Of a stretch of 64,000 bases of DNA, positions 1 through 11,500 are shown piece by piece. The stretch spans positions 682,001 through 746,000 of the forward strand of contig JAYJMM010000086.1 in NCBI GenBank assembly GCA_037349105.1, written 5' to 3'. The notes under the pieces were generated by a model, which made no database searches, was not told the origin of the DNA, and saw only the letters and a list, made by a program, of their open reading frames with translations. This stretch comes from Limnomonas spitsbergensis (Eukaryota > Chlorophyta > Chlorophyceae > Chlamydomonadales). Within the stretch, counting starts at the first letter, position 1; the number at the start of each line of letters is the position of its first letter. The translations under genes were made by a program, and so were the position numbers.

Positions 1-3000
1 CTTGGGGTTGAGGGTGAGATGAAGGGGTTGGGGATAGGGCTTGGGGTTGAGGGTGAGATGAAGGGGTTGGGGATAGGGCTTGGGGTTGAGGGTGAGATGA
101 AGGAGTTAGGGATAGGGCTTGGGGTTGAGGGTGAGATGAAGGGACTTGAGATAGGGCTTGGGGTTGAAGGTGATATAAGGGGGTTTGGGATAGGGCTTGG
201 GGTTGAGGGTGAGATTAGGGGGTTTGGGATAGGACTTGGGGTTGAGGGTGAGATTAGGGGATTTGGGATAGGGCCTGGGGTTGAGGGTGAGATGAAGGGA
301 TTAGGGATAGGGCCTAGGGTTGAGGGTGAGATGGAAGGGTTTAGGATAGGGCTTGGGGTTGAGGGTGAGATTAGGGGATTTGGGATAGGGCTTGGGGTTG
401 AGGGTGAGATGAAGGGGTTAGGGATAGGGCCTGGGGTTGAGGGTGAGATGCAGGGGTTAGGGATAGGGCTTGGGGTTGAGGGTGAGATGAAGGGGTTAGG
501 GATAGGGCCTGGGGTTGAGGGTGAGATGGAGGGGTTAGGGATAGGGCTTGGGGTTGAGGGTAAGATTAGGGGATTTGGGATAGGCCCTGGGGTTGAGGGT
601 GAGATGGAGGGGTTAGGGATAGGGCTTGGGGTTGAGGGTGATATAAGGGGGCTTGGGATAGGGCTTGGGGTTGAGGGTGAGATTAGGGGGCTCATGATAG
701 GGCTTGGGGTTGAGGGTGAGATTAGGGGGCTTGGGATAGGGCTTGGGGTTGAGGGTGAGATTAGGGGGCTTATGATAGGGCTTGGGGTTGAGGGTGAGAT
801 TAGGGGGCTTGGGATAGGACTTGGGTTTGAGGGTGAGATTAGGGGGTTTGGGATAGGACTTGGGGTTGAGGGTGAGATTAGGGGGCATGGGATAGGGCTT
901 GGGGTTGAGGGTGAGATTAGGGGGCTTGGGATAGGGCTTGGGGCTGAGGGTGAGAATAGGGGGCTCATGATAGGGCTTGGGGTTGAGGGTGAGATTAGGG
1001 GGCTTGGGATAGGACTTGGGTTTGAGGGTGAGATGAAGGGGTTAGGGATAGGGCTTGGGGTTGAGGGTGCGATGAAGGGGTTAGGGCTTGGGGTTGAGGG
1101 TGAGATTAAAGGGTTTGGGATAGGGCTTGGGGTTGAGGGTGAGATAAGGGGACTTGAGATAGGGCTTGGGGTTGAGGATGAGATAAGGGGGTTTGGGATA
1201 GGGCTTGGGGTTGAGGGTGCGATGAAGGGGTTTGGGATAGGGCTTGGGGTTGAGGGTGCGATGAAGGGGTTAGGGATAGGGCTTGGGGTTGAGGGTGCGA
1301 TGAAGGGGTTAGGGATAGGGCTTGGGGTTGAGGGTGAGATGAAGGGGTTGGGGATAGGGCTTGGGGTTGAGGGTGAGATGAAGGGGTTGGGGATAGGGCT
1401 TGGGGTTGAGGGTGAGATGAAGGGGTTAGGGATAGGGCTTGGTGTTGAGGGTGAGATGAAGGGACTTGAGATAGGGCTTGGGGTTGAAGGTGATATAAGG
1501 GGGTTTGGGATAGGGCATGGGGTTGAGGGTGAGATAGGAAGGTTGGGGATAGGGCTTGGTGTTGAGGGTGAGGTGAAGGGGTTAGGGATAGGGCTTGGGG
1601 TTGAGGGTGAGATAAAGGGGTTTGGGATAGGGCTTGGGGTTGAGGGTGAGATGCAGGGGTTAGGGATAGGGCTTGGGGTTGAGGGTGCGATGAAGGGGTT
1701 AGGGATAGGGCTTGGGGTTGAGGGTGAGATGAAGGGGTTAGGGATAGGGCTTGGGGTTGAGGGTGAGATGAAGGGGTTAGGGATAGGGCTTGGGGTTGAC
1801 GGTGCAATGAAGGGGTTTGGGATAGGGCTTGGGGTTGAGGGTGAGATTATGGGGCTTGGGATAGGGCTTGGGGTTGAGGGGTGAGATTCAGGGGTTAGGG
1901 ATAGGGCTTGGGGCTGAGGGTGAGATGAAGGGGTTAGGGATAGGGCCAGGGTTTGAGGGTGCGATGAAGGGGTTAGGGATAGGGCTTGGGGTTGAGGGTG
2001 AGATGAAGGGGTTAGGGATAGGGCTTTGGGTTGAGGGTGAGATGAAGGGGTTAGGGATAGGGCTTGGGGTGGAGGGTGAGATGAAGGGGTTAGGGATAGG
2101 GCTTGGGTTTGAGGGTGAGATGAAGGGGTTAGGGATAGGGCTTGGGGTTGAGGGTGAGATGAAGGGGTTGGGGATAGGGCTTGGGGTTGAGGGTGAGATG
2201 AAGGGGGCTTGGGATAGGGCTTGGGGTTGAGGGTGAGATTAGGGGGCTTGGGATAGGGCTTGGGGTTGAGGGTGAGATTAGGGGGCTCATGATAGGGCTT
2301 GGGGTTGAGGGTGAGATTAGGGGGCTTGGGATAGGGCTTGGGGTTGAGGGTGAGATTAGGGGGCTTATGATAGGGCTTGGGGTTGAGGGTGAGATTAGGG
2401 GGCTTGGGATAGGACTTGGGTTTGAGGGTGAGATTAGGGGGTTTGGGATAGGACTTGGGGTTGAGGGTGAGATTAGGGGGCATGGGATAGGGCTTGGGGT
2501 TGAGGGTGAGATTAGGGGGCTTGGGATAGGGCTTGGGGCTGAGGGTGAGAATAGGGGGCTCATGATAGGGCTTGGGGTTGAGGGTGAGATTAGGGGGCTT
2601 GGGATAGGACTTGGGTTTGAGGGTGAGATGAAGGGGTTAGGGATAGGGCTTGGGGTTGAGGGTGCGATGAAGGGGTTAGGGCTTGGGGTTGAGGGTGAGA
2701 TTAAAGGGTTTGGGATAGGGCTTGGGGTTGAGGGTGAGATAAGGGGGCTTGAGATAGGGCTTGGGGTTGAGGATGAGATAAGGGGGTTTGGGATAGGGCT
2801 TGGGGTTGAGGGTGCGATAAAGGGGTTTGGGATAGGGCTTGGGGTTTAGGGTGCGATGAAGGGGTTAGGGATAGGGGTTGGGGTTGAGGGTGCGATGAAG
2901 GGGTTAGGGATAGGGCTTGGGGTTGAGGGTGAGATGAAGGGGTTGGGGATAGGGCTTGGGGTTGAGGGTGAGATGAAGGGGTTGGGGATAGGGCTTGGGG

Positions 3001-5842
3001 TTGAGGGTGCGATGAAGGGGTTAGGGCTTGGGGTTGAGGGTGAGATTAAAGGGTTTGGGATAGGGCTTGGGGTTGAGGGTGAGATAAGGGGACTTGAGAT
3101 AGGGCTTGGGGTTGAGGATGAGATAAGGGGGTTTGGGATAGGGCTTGGGGTTGAGGGTGCGATGAAGGGGTTTGGGATAGGGCTTGGGGTTGAGGGTGCG
3201 ATGAAGGGGTTAGGGATAGGGCTTGGGGTTGAGGGTGCGATGAAGGGGTTAGGGATAGGGCTTGGGGTTGAGGGTGAGATGAAGGGGTTGGGGATAGGGC
3301 TTGGGGTTGAGGGTGAGATGAAGGGGTTGGGGATAGGGCTTGGGGTTGAGGGTGAGATGAAGGGGTTAGGGATAGGGCTTGGTGTTGAGGGTGAGATGAA
3401 GGGACTTGAGATAGGGCTTGGGGTTGAAGGTGATATAAGGGGGTTTGGGATAGGGCATGGGGTTGAGGGTGAGATAGGAAGGTTGGGGATAGGGCTTGGT
3501 GTTGAGGGTGAGGTGAAGGGGTTAGGGATAGGGCTTGGGGTTGAGGGTCAGATAAAGGGGTTTGGGATAGGGCTTGGGGTTGAGGGTGAGATGCAGGGGT
3601 TAGGGATAGGGCTTGGGGTTGAGGGTGCGATGAAGGGGTTAGGGATAGGGCTTGGGGTTGAGGGTGAGATGAAGGGGTTAGGGATAGGGCTTGGGGTTGA
3701 GGGTGAGATGAAGGGGTTAGGGATAGGGCTTGGGGTTGACGGTGCAATGAAGGGGTTTGGGATAGGGCTTGGGGTTGAGGGTGAGATTATGGGGCTTGGG
3801 ATAGGGCTTGGGGTTGAGGGGTGAGATTCAGGGGTTAGGGATAGGGCTTGGGGCTGAGGGTGAGATGAAGGGGTTAGGGATAGGGCCAGGGTTTGAGGGT
3901 GCGATGAAGGGGTTAGGGATAGGGCTTGGGGTTGAGGGTGAGATTAGGGGGCTTGGGATAGGGCTTGGGGTTGAGGGTGAGATTAGGGGGCTTATGATAG
4001 GGCTTGGGGTGGAGGGTGAGATGAAGGGGTTAGGGATAGGGCTTGGGTTTGAGGGTGAGATGAAGGGGTTAGGGATAGGGCTTGGGGTTGAGGGTGAGAT
4101 GAAGGGGTTGGGGATAGGGCTTGGGGTTGAGGGTGAGATGAAGGGGTTAGGGATAGGGCTTGGGGTTGAGGGTGAGATGAAGGGGCTTGGGATAGGGCTT
4201 GGGGTTGAGGGTGAGATGAAGGGGTTAGGGATAGGGCTTGGGGTTGAGGGTGAGATGAAGGGACTTGAGATAGGGCTTGGGGTTGAAGGTGATATAAGGG
4301 GGTTTGGGATAGGGCTTGGGGTTGAGGGTGAGATAGGAAGGTTGGGGATAGGGCTTGGTGTTGAGGGTGAGGTGAAGGGGTTAGGGATAGGGCTTGGGGT
4401 TGAGGGTGAGATAAAGGGGTTTGGGATAGGGCTTGGGGTTGAGGGTGAGATAGGAAGGTTGGGGATAGGGCTTGGTGTTGAGGGTGAGGTGAAGGGGTTA
4501 GGGATAGGGCTTGGGGTTGAGGGTGAGGTGAAGGGGTTTGGGATAGGGCTTGGGGTTGAGGGTGAGATAAAGGGGTTTGGGATAGGGCTTGGGGTTGAGG
4601 GTGAGATGCAGGGGTTAGGGATAGGGCTTGGGGTTGAGGTGAGATGAAGGGGTTAGGGATAGGGCTTGGGGTTGAGGGTGAGATGAAGGGGTTAGGGATA
4701 GGGCTTGGGGTTGAGGGTGAGATGAAGGGGTTAGGGATAGGGCTTGGGGTTGACGGTGCAATGAAGGGGTTTGGGATAGGGCTTGGGGTTGAGGGTGAGA
4801 TTATGGGGCTTGGGATAGGGCTTGTGGTTGAGGGTGAGATTCAGGGGTTAGGGATAGGGCTTGGGGCTGAGGGTGAGATGAAGGGGTTAGGGATAGGGCC
4901 AGGGGTTGAGGGTGCGATGAAGGGGTTAGGGATAGGGCTTGGGGTTGAGGGTGAGATGAAGGGGTTAGGGATAGGGCTTTGGGTTGAGGGTGAGATGAAG
5001 GGGTTAGGGATAGGGCTTGGGGTGGAGGGTGAGATGAAGGGGTTAGGGATAGGGCTTGGGGTTGAGGGTGAGATGAAGGGGTTAGGGATAGGGCTTGGGG
5101 TTGAGGGTGAGATGAAGGGGTTAGGGATAGGGCTTGGGGTTGAGGGTGAGATGAAGGGGTTAGGGATAGGGCTTGGGGTTGAGGGTGCGATGAAGGGGTT
5201 AGGGATAGGGCTTGGGGTTGAGGGTGAGATGAAGGGGTTAGGGATAGGGCTTGGGGTTGAGGGTGAGATGATGGGGTTAGGGATAGGGCTTGGGGTTATG
5301 GGTGCGATGAAGGGGTTAGGGGTAGGGCTTGGTGTTGAGGGTGAGATGAAGGGGTTAGGGATAGGGCTTTGGGTTGAGGGTGAGATGAAGGGGTTAGGGA
5401 TAGGGCTTGGGGTTGAGGGTGAGATGAAGGGGTTAGGGATAGGGCTTGGGTTTGAGGGTGCGATGAAGGGGTTAGGGATAGGGCTTGGGGTTGAGGGTGA
5501 GATGAAGGGGTTAGGGATAGGGCTTGGGGTTGAGGGTGAGATGAAGGGGTTAGGGATAGGGCTTGGGGTTGAGGGTGAGATGAAGGGGTTAGGGATAGGG
5601 CTTGGGGTTGAGGGTGAGATAAGAGGGTTTGGGATAGGGCTTGGGGTTGAGGGTGAGATGAAGGGGTTAGGGATAGGGCTTGGGGTTGAGGGTGCAATGA
5701 AGGGGTTAGGGATAGGGCTTGGGGTTGAGGGTGAGATGAAGGGGTTAGGGATAGAGCTTGGTGTTGAGGGTGAGATGAAGGAGTTAGGGATAGGGCTTGG
5801 GGTTGAGGGTGAGATGAAGGGGTTAGGGACAGAGTTTAGGCC
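1..5842. repeat. 39-bp G-rich minisatellite with higher-order repeats
   Basis: About 149 head-to-tail units of 39 bp, built around gggcttggggttgagggt followed by variants of gagatgaaggggttaggg. All G is on the + strand and all C on the - strand. Because 39 is a multiple of three, long frames stay open on both strands; a 13-residue Gly-rich unit appears in the + frame. This is a consequence of the unit length and is not taken as evidence of protein. Larger duplications are visible: about 650-2830 repeats at an offset of 1595 bp, and about 1060-3960 repeats at an offset of 1940 bp. The same one-base insertion that breaks the frame near 1880 reappears near 3820. The left end lies outside the window; the right end decays at about 5842. 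Each unit holds an AGG|GTGAGA donor-like string. Confidence 0.93.
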
Positions 5843-6125
5843 AGGGGGGATGCACAATGCACACGTGGACCAACTCAATGAAAACATGCAGGATCTCATC
5901 CTGGAGGAGGAGATAGAAGGGGAGGGGGGAGGAGGAGAACGAAGAGATGAGAGCAACATCAAGGTTAAGAGAGGTAGGGAGGGGCCGCAGCGCCGAGCAG
6001 GGGGGGGATGCACAGCAGCAGCTCAATATACACATGTAGGAGATCACCCTGGTGAAGGAGACAGAAGGGTAGGGGTGGTAGGGTAGGATCTGGGGGCAGG
6101 AAGGAGATCAGATAGAGGCGGTGGA
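5843..6125. repeat. Degenerate tandem pair, about 165 bp apart
   Basis: A segment beginning gggggatgcacaatgcac at about 5846 recurs in diverged form at about 6002, with matching blocks (aggatctcatcctgg against aggagatcaccctgg, then gagatagaagggg against gagacagaagggt). The first copy reads as an acidic, coding-like stretch (motif QLNENMQDL) on the + strand, but there is no convincing start or splice context. It could be a decayed exon edge like those described elsewhere in the window. Confidence 0.4.
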
Positions 6126-7080
6126 CTATTGCACTTAAATACACAACACAATCGGACTGTTAGACAGCCGAGGGGATATCAGGATATTGGTCGTGCTTGA
6201 CCCAACACTAGATGCCAGGGTTGAGATTTTAGGGTGAGGGTAGAGTATAGGGTTGAGCTTTCAGAGTTTAGGGGGGGGTGAGGTAAAGGGTTTGGGGGTG
6301 ACAGTTAATCGTAAGAATGGGAACACTCTGCCACAATCCCGCTCCCCGTACTGCCCTATCTTCGTATCGTCTTTCCCTGTACTGCCTATCCGCGTACCGC
6401 CTCACTCCATGCCGCATATCCCAGTACAGCCTCTTCTCCTTGCACTGCCTCATCCATCTCCTACCTCACCCCGAGCCACTTATGTCCCCCCTACTGCCTC
6501 ACTCTGAAGCACCTGCAAGATTTCAGTACATCCTTTGTGAAGCCGCGGCATGCTTCACAGCAGGCCTCCTAGCCTGAACAGCTGATACCTCATCGTCACT
6601 TGTAGCACCAGCAGCTCCGGATACAGCGCTATTGCGCAGGGCGCGAAGAGCGCTGGGCCTGCCACCGGGCGTGCCATGGGAAGCAGCACCTCAAGGAATA
6701 TGGTTTGGTAGCCGAATGCCTAGCAAGAGGAGGGTCGGGCATTTGGGGTAAGGGTTAAGGAATTACCGGTAGGGTTAAAGGGATGTTGTCAGGTTGTGGC
6801 GACAAACCTTAGGAGTGATTACTCCTTTCCTTAGAGGCCGAGGCTTTGGCTGTCGAGCGTCGTCGCTTCATCTATCCCTGACTGTGTATCCCATCTCGTA
6901 CTGGGCGATTCTCGGGGCGATCTCGTCGTCATACCTTGACAATCGACAAACTATTTCGGTGTCGTCATTTATTGGGGTACCGTGACACATGTCAGCATAA
7001 CTCGGGGTATCTAGAGATATCTCGACTTGAAAGGGTACGTTCTCATTGATCAGATGACGGGTGCATCAACAATTTGTTAG
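6126..7080. other. Gene-poor stretch with one possible minus-strand exon
   Basis: No convincing gene. 6340-6500 holds an irregular pyrimidine-rich repeat around tactgcct. On the minus strand, about 6550-6690 reads as an Ala/Ser/Arg-rich open stretch (motif GGRPSALRALRNSAVSG) preceded by an acceptor-like ccttgag. That composition is typical of algal low-complexity exons, but no partner exon was found, so it is not called as a CDS. 6800-7060 is less G-rich and shows nothing recognisable. Confidence 0.25.
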
Positions 7081-7084
7081 GATA

Positions 7085-7315
7085 GGGTTAAGGGTGAAGC
7101 CACACCTTGTCCAGGTAAAGTTCAGGGTCTATGGTGTAGTCACACCTTGTCCATGTAGGGTCCATGGTGTAGTCTCACCTTGGCCAGGTATAATTCAGGG
7201 TATAGGGTGTAGTCGTGCCTTTGTCCAGGTAGGGTGCATGGACTAGGGTGAACTCACACTTTTCCAGGAAGGGTTCAGGGTCTAGGGTGTAGTCACACCT
7301 TGTCTAGGTAGTGCC
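7085..7315. repeat. Degenerate minisatellite, about 45-60 bp unit
   Basis: Five imperfect copies of a unit containing ttcagggtctagggtgtag followed by tcacaccttgtccaggta. No coding potential was seen. Confidence 0.7.
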
Positions 7316-7481
7316 AGGGTTAGAACGGTGCATATCCGCTGGGGGCTGAACGCTCGGCCGCGTGGGGCCGGTAGGGAATGACTAGGCTCAATTCCAGCTG
7401 CCATGCACTGCGAGGACCATGGTGCAGCCATGCCACCCTCGAATGTGAGGGGGCAGGACCATGGAACCCGGCGATCTAGGC

Positions 7482-7572
7482 AGGGGGAGAGAGAAGATCG
7501 TGTGGCGGGTCCGATCCCTCAACCTTATGATGTGGATGCCACCAGCGTTATACCACTGGACCATTTCCCCCA
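7482..7572 (-). other. tRNA-like sequence (possible SINE head or tRNA pseudogene)
   Basis: Read on the minus strand from 7572, the sequence starts GGGGGAAATGG and carries TGGTCCAGTGG, which fits the RNA polymerase III A-box consensus TRGYNNANNNG exactly. About 35 nt further on is GATCGGACC, one mismatch from the B box GWTCRANNC. GGGGGA at the start can pair with TCCCCC about 83 nt downstream. The anticodon and T arms do not fold into canonical 5-bp stems, so a functional tRNA is not claimed; a tRNA-derived repeat is more likely. Confidence 0.35.
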
Positions 7573-8128
7573 GTGTCAGGGTGCAGACCGCTCTGCATGA
7601 TGACGATACCCCAGGCATGTATAGGCATACCACATACAAACTTAACCTACACCTATGTGGGCACACAACGAGATGCAACATCTCATAATGCATTCAGTCT
7701 TTCTTGCACGCACCCAGGTCAATGTTTTAAACAGCTGAAACCTCATGGATTCGCAGATGCAAGCGGCTTTAGGTTTTGAACTGGTACATTTTATGGACAC
7801 ATAGACGCACCCAGCAGAGTTTATTTGCGAGTATTCCCTATTCGATACAAACGTACCATTGAATTGAATTTGATCAATCATTAATTAAATCAGGGGGGCT
7901 GGGCTGTAGCCTCCGGTACTTACATGTGCAAGGTCTAGCACGGAATGTTTTTGAAAAGCACCCAATTTACTGAAACTGAATAGGGTGCGAACCCGTTGGA
8001 TCAATGTTTCACCAAGCCAAGCCAGAGACATGCGTTGTGTTTTTTGCTGCATTTAGGTTTTGTATGCAGGTTGTATACCTTGTGTAATATACAGGTTCTC
8101 CAGCCAGTGCAAAATGACGGCAGTTTTG

Positions 8129-8184
8129 TCAATAACGTTACACCTCTGGGCCCGCTCAAAGCTCGGCCGCCTGGGCGCCCAACT
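8129..8184 (-). mobile_element. Short (about 56 bp) insertion element with target-site duplication
   Basis: The core contains aacgttacacctctgggcc and ctcaaagctcggccgc. It is flanked by imperfect 13-bp direct repeats, gacggcagttttg (8116-8128) and gaaggcagttatt (8185-8197). Related cores occur at 24551-24600, 24622-24684, 25500-25530, 25895-25995 and 51714-51765. It is too short to encode anything. Read on the minus strand, GGCCCAGAGGTGTAACG resembles a tRNA A-box region. Confidence 0.55.
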
Positions 8185-8546
8185 GAAGGCAGTTATTTGC
8201 TAGTAGGTATTAGCCCGGTCAAAATCAGTCAATTACTAAAACTTGTACAAGTATGACTTGATTTACGATTTCACCTCCTTACAAGAGTTATGGGAGATGC
8301 CAAACACGAAACAACAACGCCCAAACCTGCGTCATGCGACAAAGCATTTCTGAGATGAAGGAACATGAACTCTCTTGCACTGTCTGTACAAAAACAATTC
8401 TCCCATCGAGACCCCCCTTTGGGGGGTATGCCAACACGACATGTAGTAGGTTCCCAAAACCTGTAACAAACTAGGGCACCACTCAGTCAAGAGGTGCCGG
8501 CCTTTTAGCCAGCTACAAACATCTGACTGCATAACCAACTGCCTGT
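8185..8546. other. Downstream flank of the SNW/SKIP gene
   Basis: No gene was seen. A TGTAA motif on the minus strand at 8279-8283 lies about 265 nt past the SNW stop codon and is a candidate polyadenylation signal, since chlorophyte genes commonly use TGTAA. Confidence 0.35.
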
Positions 8547-11500
8547 CTATTTGCCACCTCCTGAGGTGAACTGCATCCGCCTGCCCGAGCCGCCTGAGGC
8601 AAGGTCGTCGTAGGTACTGCCCCCGCCGCCTGCAGCCCGCATGCCCCCGCTGGAACCGATATTCCCGAGCGCGTCCTTGCCGCCCTTGCGTTTGTCTGCC
8701 TTGACCTCTGACAGGAACTGATCCAACCCAAAAGGGTCCGCCTCCTCTGCCGGTTGCCGCTCAAACTCCACAGGCTTGCCTCGGGGACCGGCGCTGACCT
8801 GAAACAAGCAAACAGAGGCCGCAGCGAGTCACAGTACTTCACAAGACTACCTTATTGTGTGCGACAGGCATAGCTACGCAAACAGTCAGGGTCGGCACAA
8901 AATAAGGACTTCCTCAGCCTCATTCTTGTTGCAAGAATATTGACATGCCGGCCATGCTCCTAGGTTGTGCATCAGTAGACGACGGGAGGTGTCGGTGTGC
9001 AATACAAGCAGGTACGAAAGATTGTTTATATTGTACGCACCTTCAGCCTGCTGCAATGAACAAGCCAAAAGGGTATGAACCTTGACAGGCCTACAACCAG
9101 TGCGCCATGCAACAGGGTTTGCTGCGCAAGGCCCCCCTGGCCTTCAACTGTGATGAAGCGAGGTTTTAGCTGTAAGGCCCTTTACTAAAGTGCGAGCGCC
9201 GCTGGAGAGAGGGGATAGTGCAGAGACTGGATGTGAAGCCTGGCAGCTACACCAGCTGTCCCTCCTGCAACCATCATGCCCATCCCTCCCCCTTTTCCAA
9301 AGCAAAATCCACGGCCACAGCACCTTACCCAGGGTGAGAAACTTCATTACCAGAATTATTCAAAAGAATCTGACATAGAAAGCTACGCACCCTGCTTCCC
9401 CCTGTACTCACATCAGCTCCCTTGAAGCCCTTGTCGGGTTTGAACTTCTCCGTGCGCACGCCATCTTCAGGAACGCTATCGTCCTCTGCATTCTTGGGCC
9501 TGCATCAAAACGGCATGATGAGAAATTAACAACTGATTCAGGAACGCTATCGTCCTCTGCATTCTTGGGCCTGCATCAAAACGGCATGATGAGAAATTAA
9601 CAACTGATTCAGGAACGCTATCGTCCTCTGCATTCTTGGGCCTGCATCAAAACGGCATGATGAGGAATTAACAACTGATTCAGGAACGCTATCCTCCTCA
9701 GCATCATTGGGCCTGAGTTAACACGGCATGATGAGGAATTATCAAGTGATTCAGACACGCTGTTGTCCTCTGCGTTCTGGGGACAGCATCAACAGGGCAT
9801 ACTGAGGGGAAAACACAAAGCTCTCTTGTAGCATCGTCCTCTACAATGTTTGCCTGGATCACGCTTCAGTAGCATACTCCTTGACATTTTTCTGCCTGTA
9901 TGAACATCGCGTGATGTCACAAGTTAGCGAGTCTCAACCTAAAACAGGCCAGGGCTCCCAGGCTTCCAACAAACAAAAAAAACGGCGTGGTCCACAGTCT
10001 AATTACTAGTACCTGTACTCAATGACCAACAAACAGCACATCCACAAGCACGAGCCCAAGCCAGCTAGACGCTTCTGTGCCCCATTGTAATTCAGCTCAC
10101 TGCACGCCTCACCTGTACAGCCCGCCTGCAGCCGACCTGTCAGCGAACAACGCTTTGTCGTACACGCCATACGAGTCCTCGTTTCCGAATCCCGTGCCCA
10201 TGCCCTGGTCCTGATTGAATAGGCGCTGGTCGTACATAACTTCTCCCCCTGAGACCTTGGCCATACCCAGGGCCACCTGCAAAGGCGCAAAAAAAACACC
10301 ATCAGGGCCAAGAGGCATCTTTTCGCATCCAGCCCGAGCAGGTTGCAATGAGCCTGTCATGATAAAACAGTCAGGGCTAAGAGGAATGTTTTAGCATCCA
10401 CTCCATCCAGCCAGAGCAGGTTGCAAGGAATCTGTGCATTCACAATCGAACTTGTCAGCCAGGTCTTAGAAAGAAAGAAAGATATACACTCTGAAGCGTG
10501 GATTAAGGAAGGCACCCGTTTGGCCGTAGCACAGAGTAACCTGCCATCTAACAACATCTAACCGGCACCCGGGAATACCAGAGGTTTGCCATCCCCGATC
10601 CATTATCTCCAGAGAAGGTTACATTTCGTGGGGCCAGAGTAACCCTTCTCGACCCGCCCATGCTGACATCGTGGCTGCTGTGCCTACCCCCCGGTCCCTC
10701 TCCGGCATGGCATCCTGGAACTGGGTTCGGGGTTTTCTTGCGCAGCCCAGATCGTATGCAATACTATGCGCTGCAGCCACTGCAGTTCCAACCGAAAATT
10801 TGCAGCCTGCCAGGTCAAGCAGCTTCACGTCAACATCCCGGTCGGACATTCATACTTGTACAACCGTGAAGGTGAGAACGCAACATGCATGTACCTCGGC
10901 TGTTGTGCCTGTCCGTAACGACGCGCCTCAAAAGCACAACCCTCAACCCTCAAAAGCCACACCTTTTCGCCAATGTCCCGATCCCTGTCGCGGGTGAGCT
11001 TGCTCTTCTTGGTGCCGTGGGCATCCTTCGCCTCAAGCCGACGCTCCCGCTCCCGCTCCCGCCGCCGCTCCTCGCGGACCTGTCACACGGTGTGCAGGGG
11101 CAGGACAGCAATATATGATGGGCCAACTCAACTGCCACCAAGCATACGGCCTAACAGATGATGCTCCGAACTGGGACAGACGACTAGACCGCATGACCAA
11201 AAGCAATGGACTGTGCACGATGTGCATGGGATGCATCGCCACCCCTGTCTATCATGTTAGGGTGCTCAAGCTACAATTCAAAGACATAACCATCTACAGC
11301 TGTAAGGACCAATCTCAGCAAGGTGCCTGCAAGCTGCTGGCCGGTCAACCCGTCGCTACATTTTCAGCATATATTTTCCGCTACAAGGCCATCTTCGGCG
11401 GGCCACATCACAGCTGCGCAAAGCCCGGGCATGACCAATCCTGGGCTAGCCCATGGCTGACAGCCCAAGCAGCATGGCAGGCCATGCGTGAGATATCCGG

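Noticed and set aside
19..6086. Very long open frames on both strands of the 39-bp array (up to 621 codons)
   Set aside because: The unit is a multiple of three and lacks stops, so frames stay open by construction on both strands. No start context, exon structure or non-repeat domain is attached.
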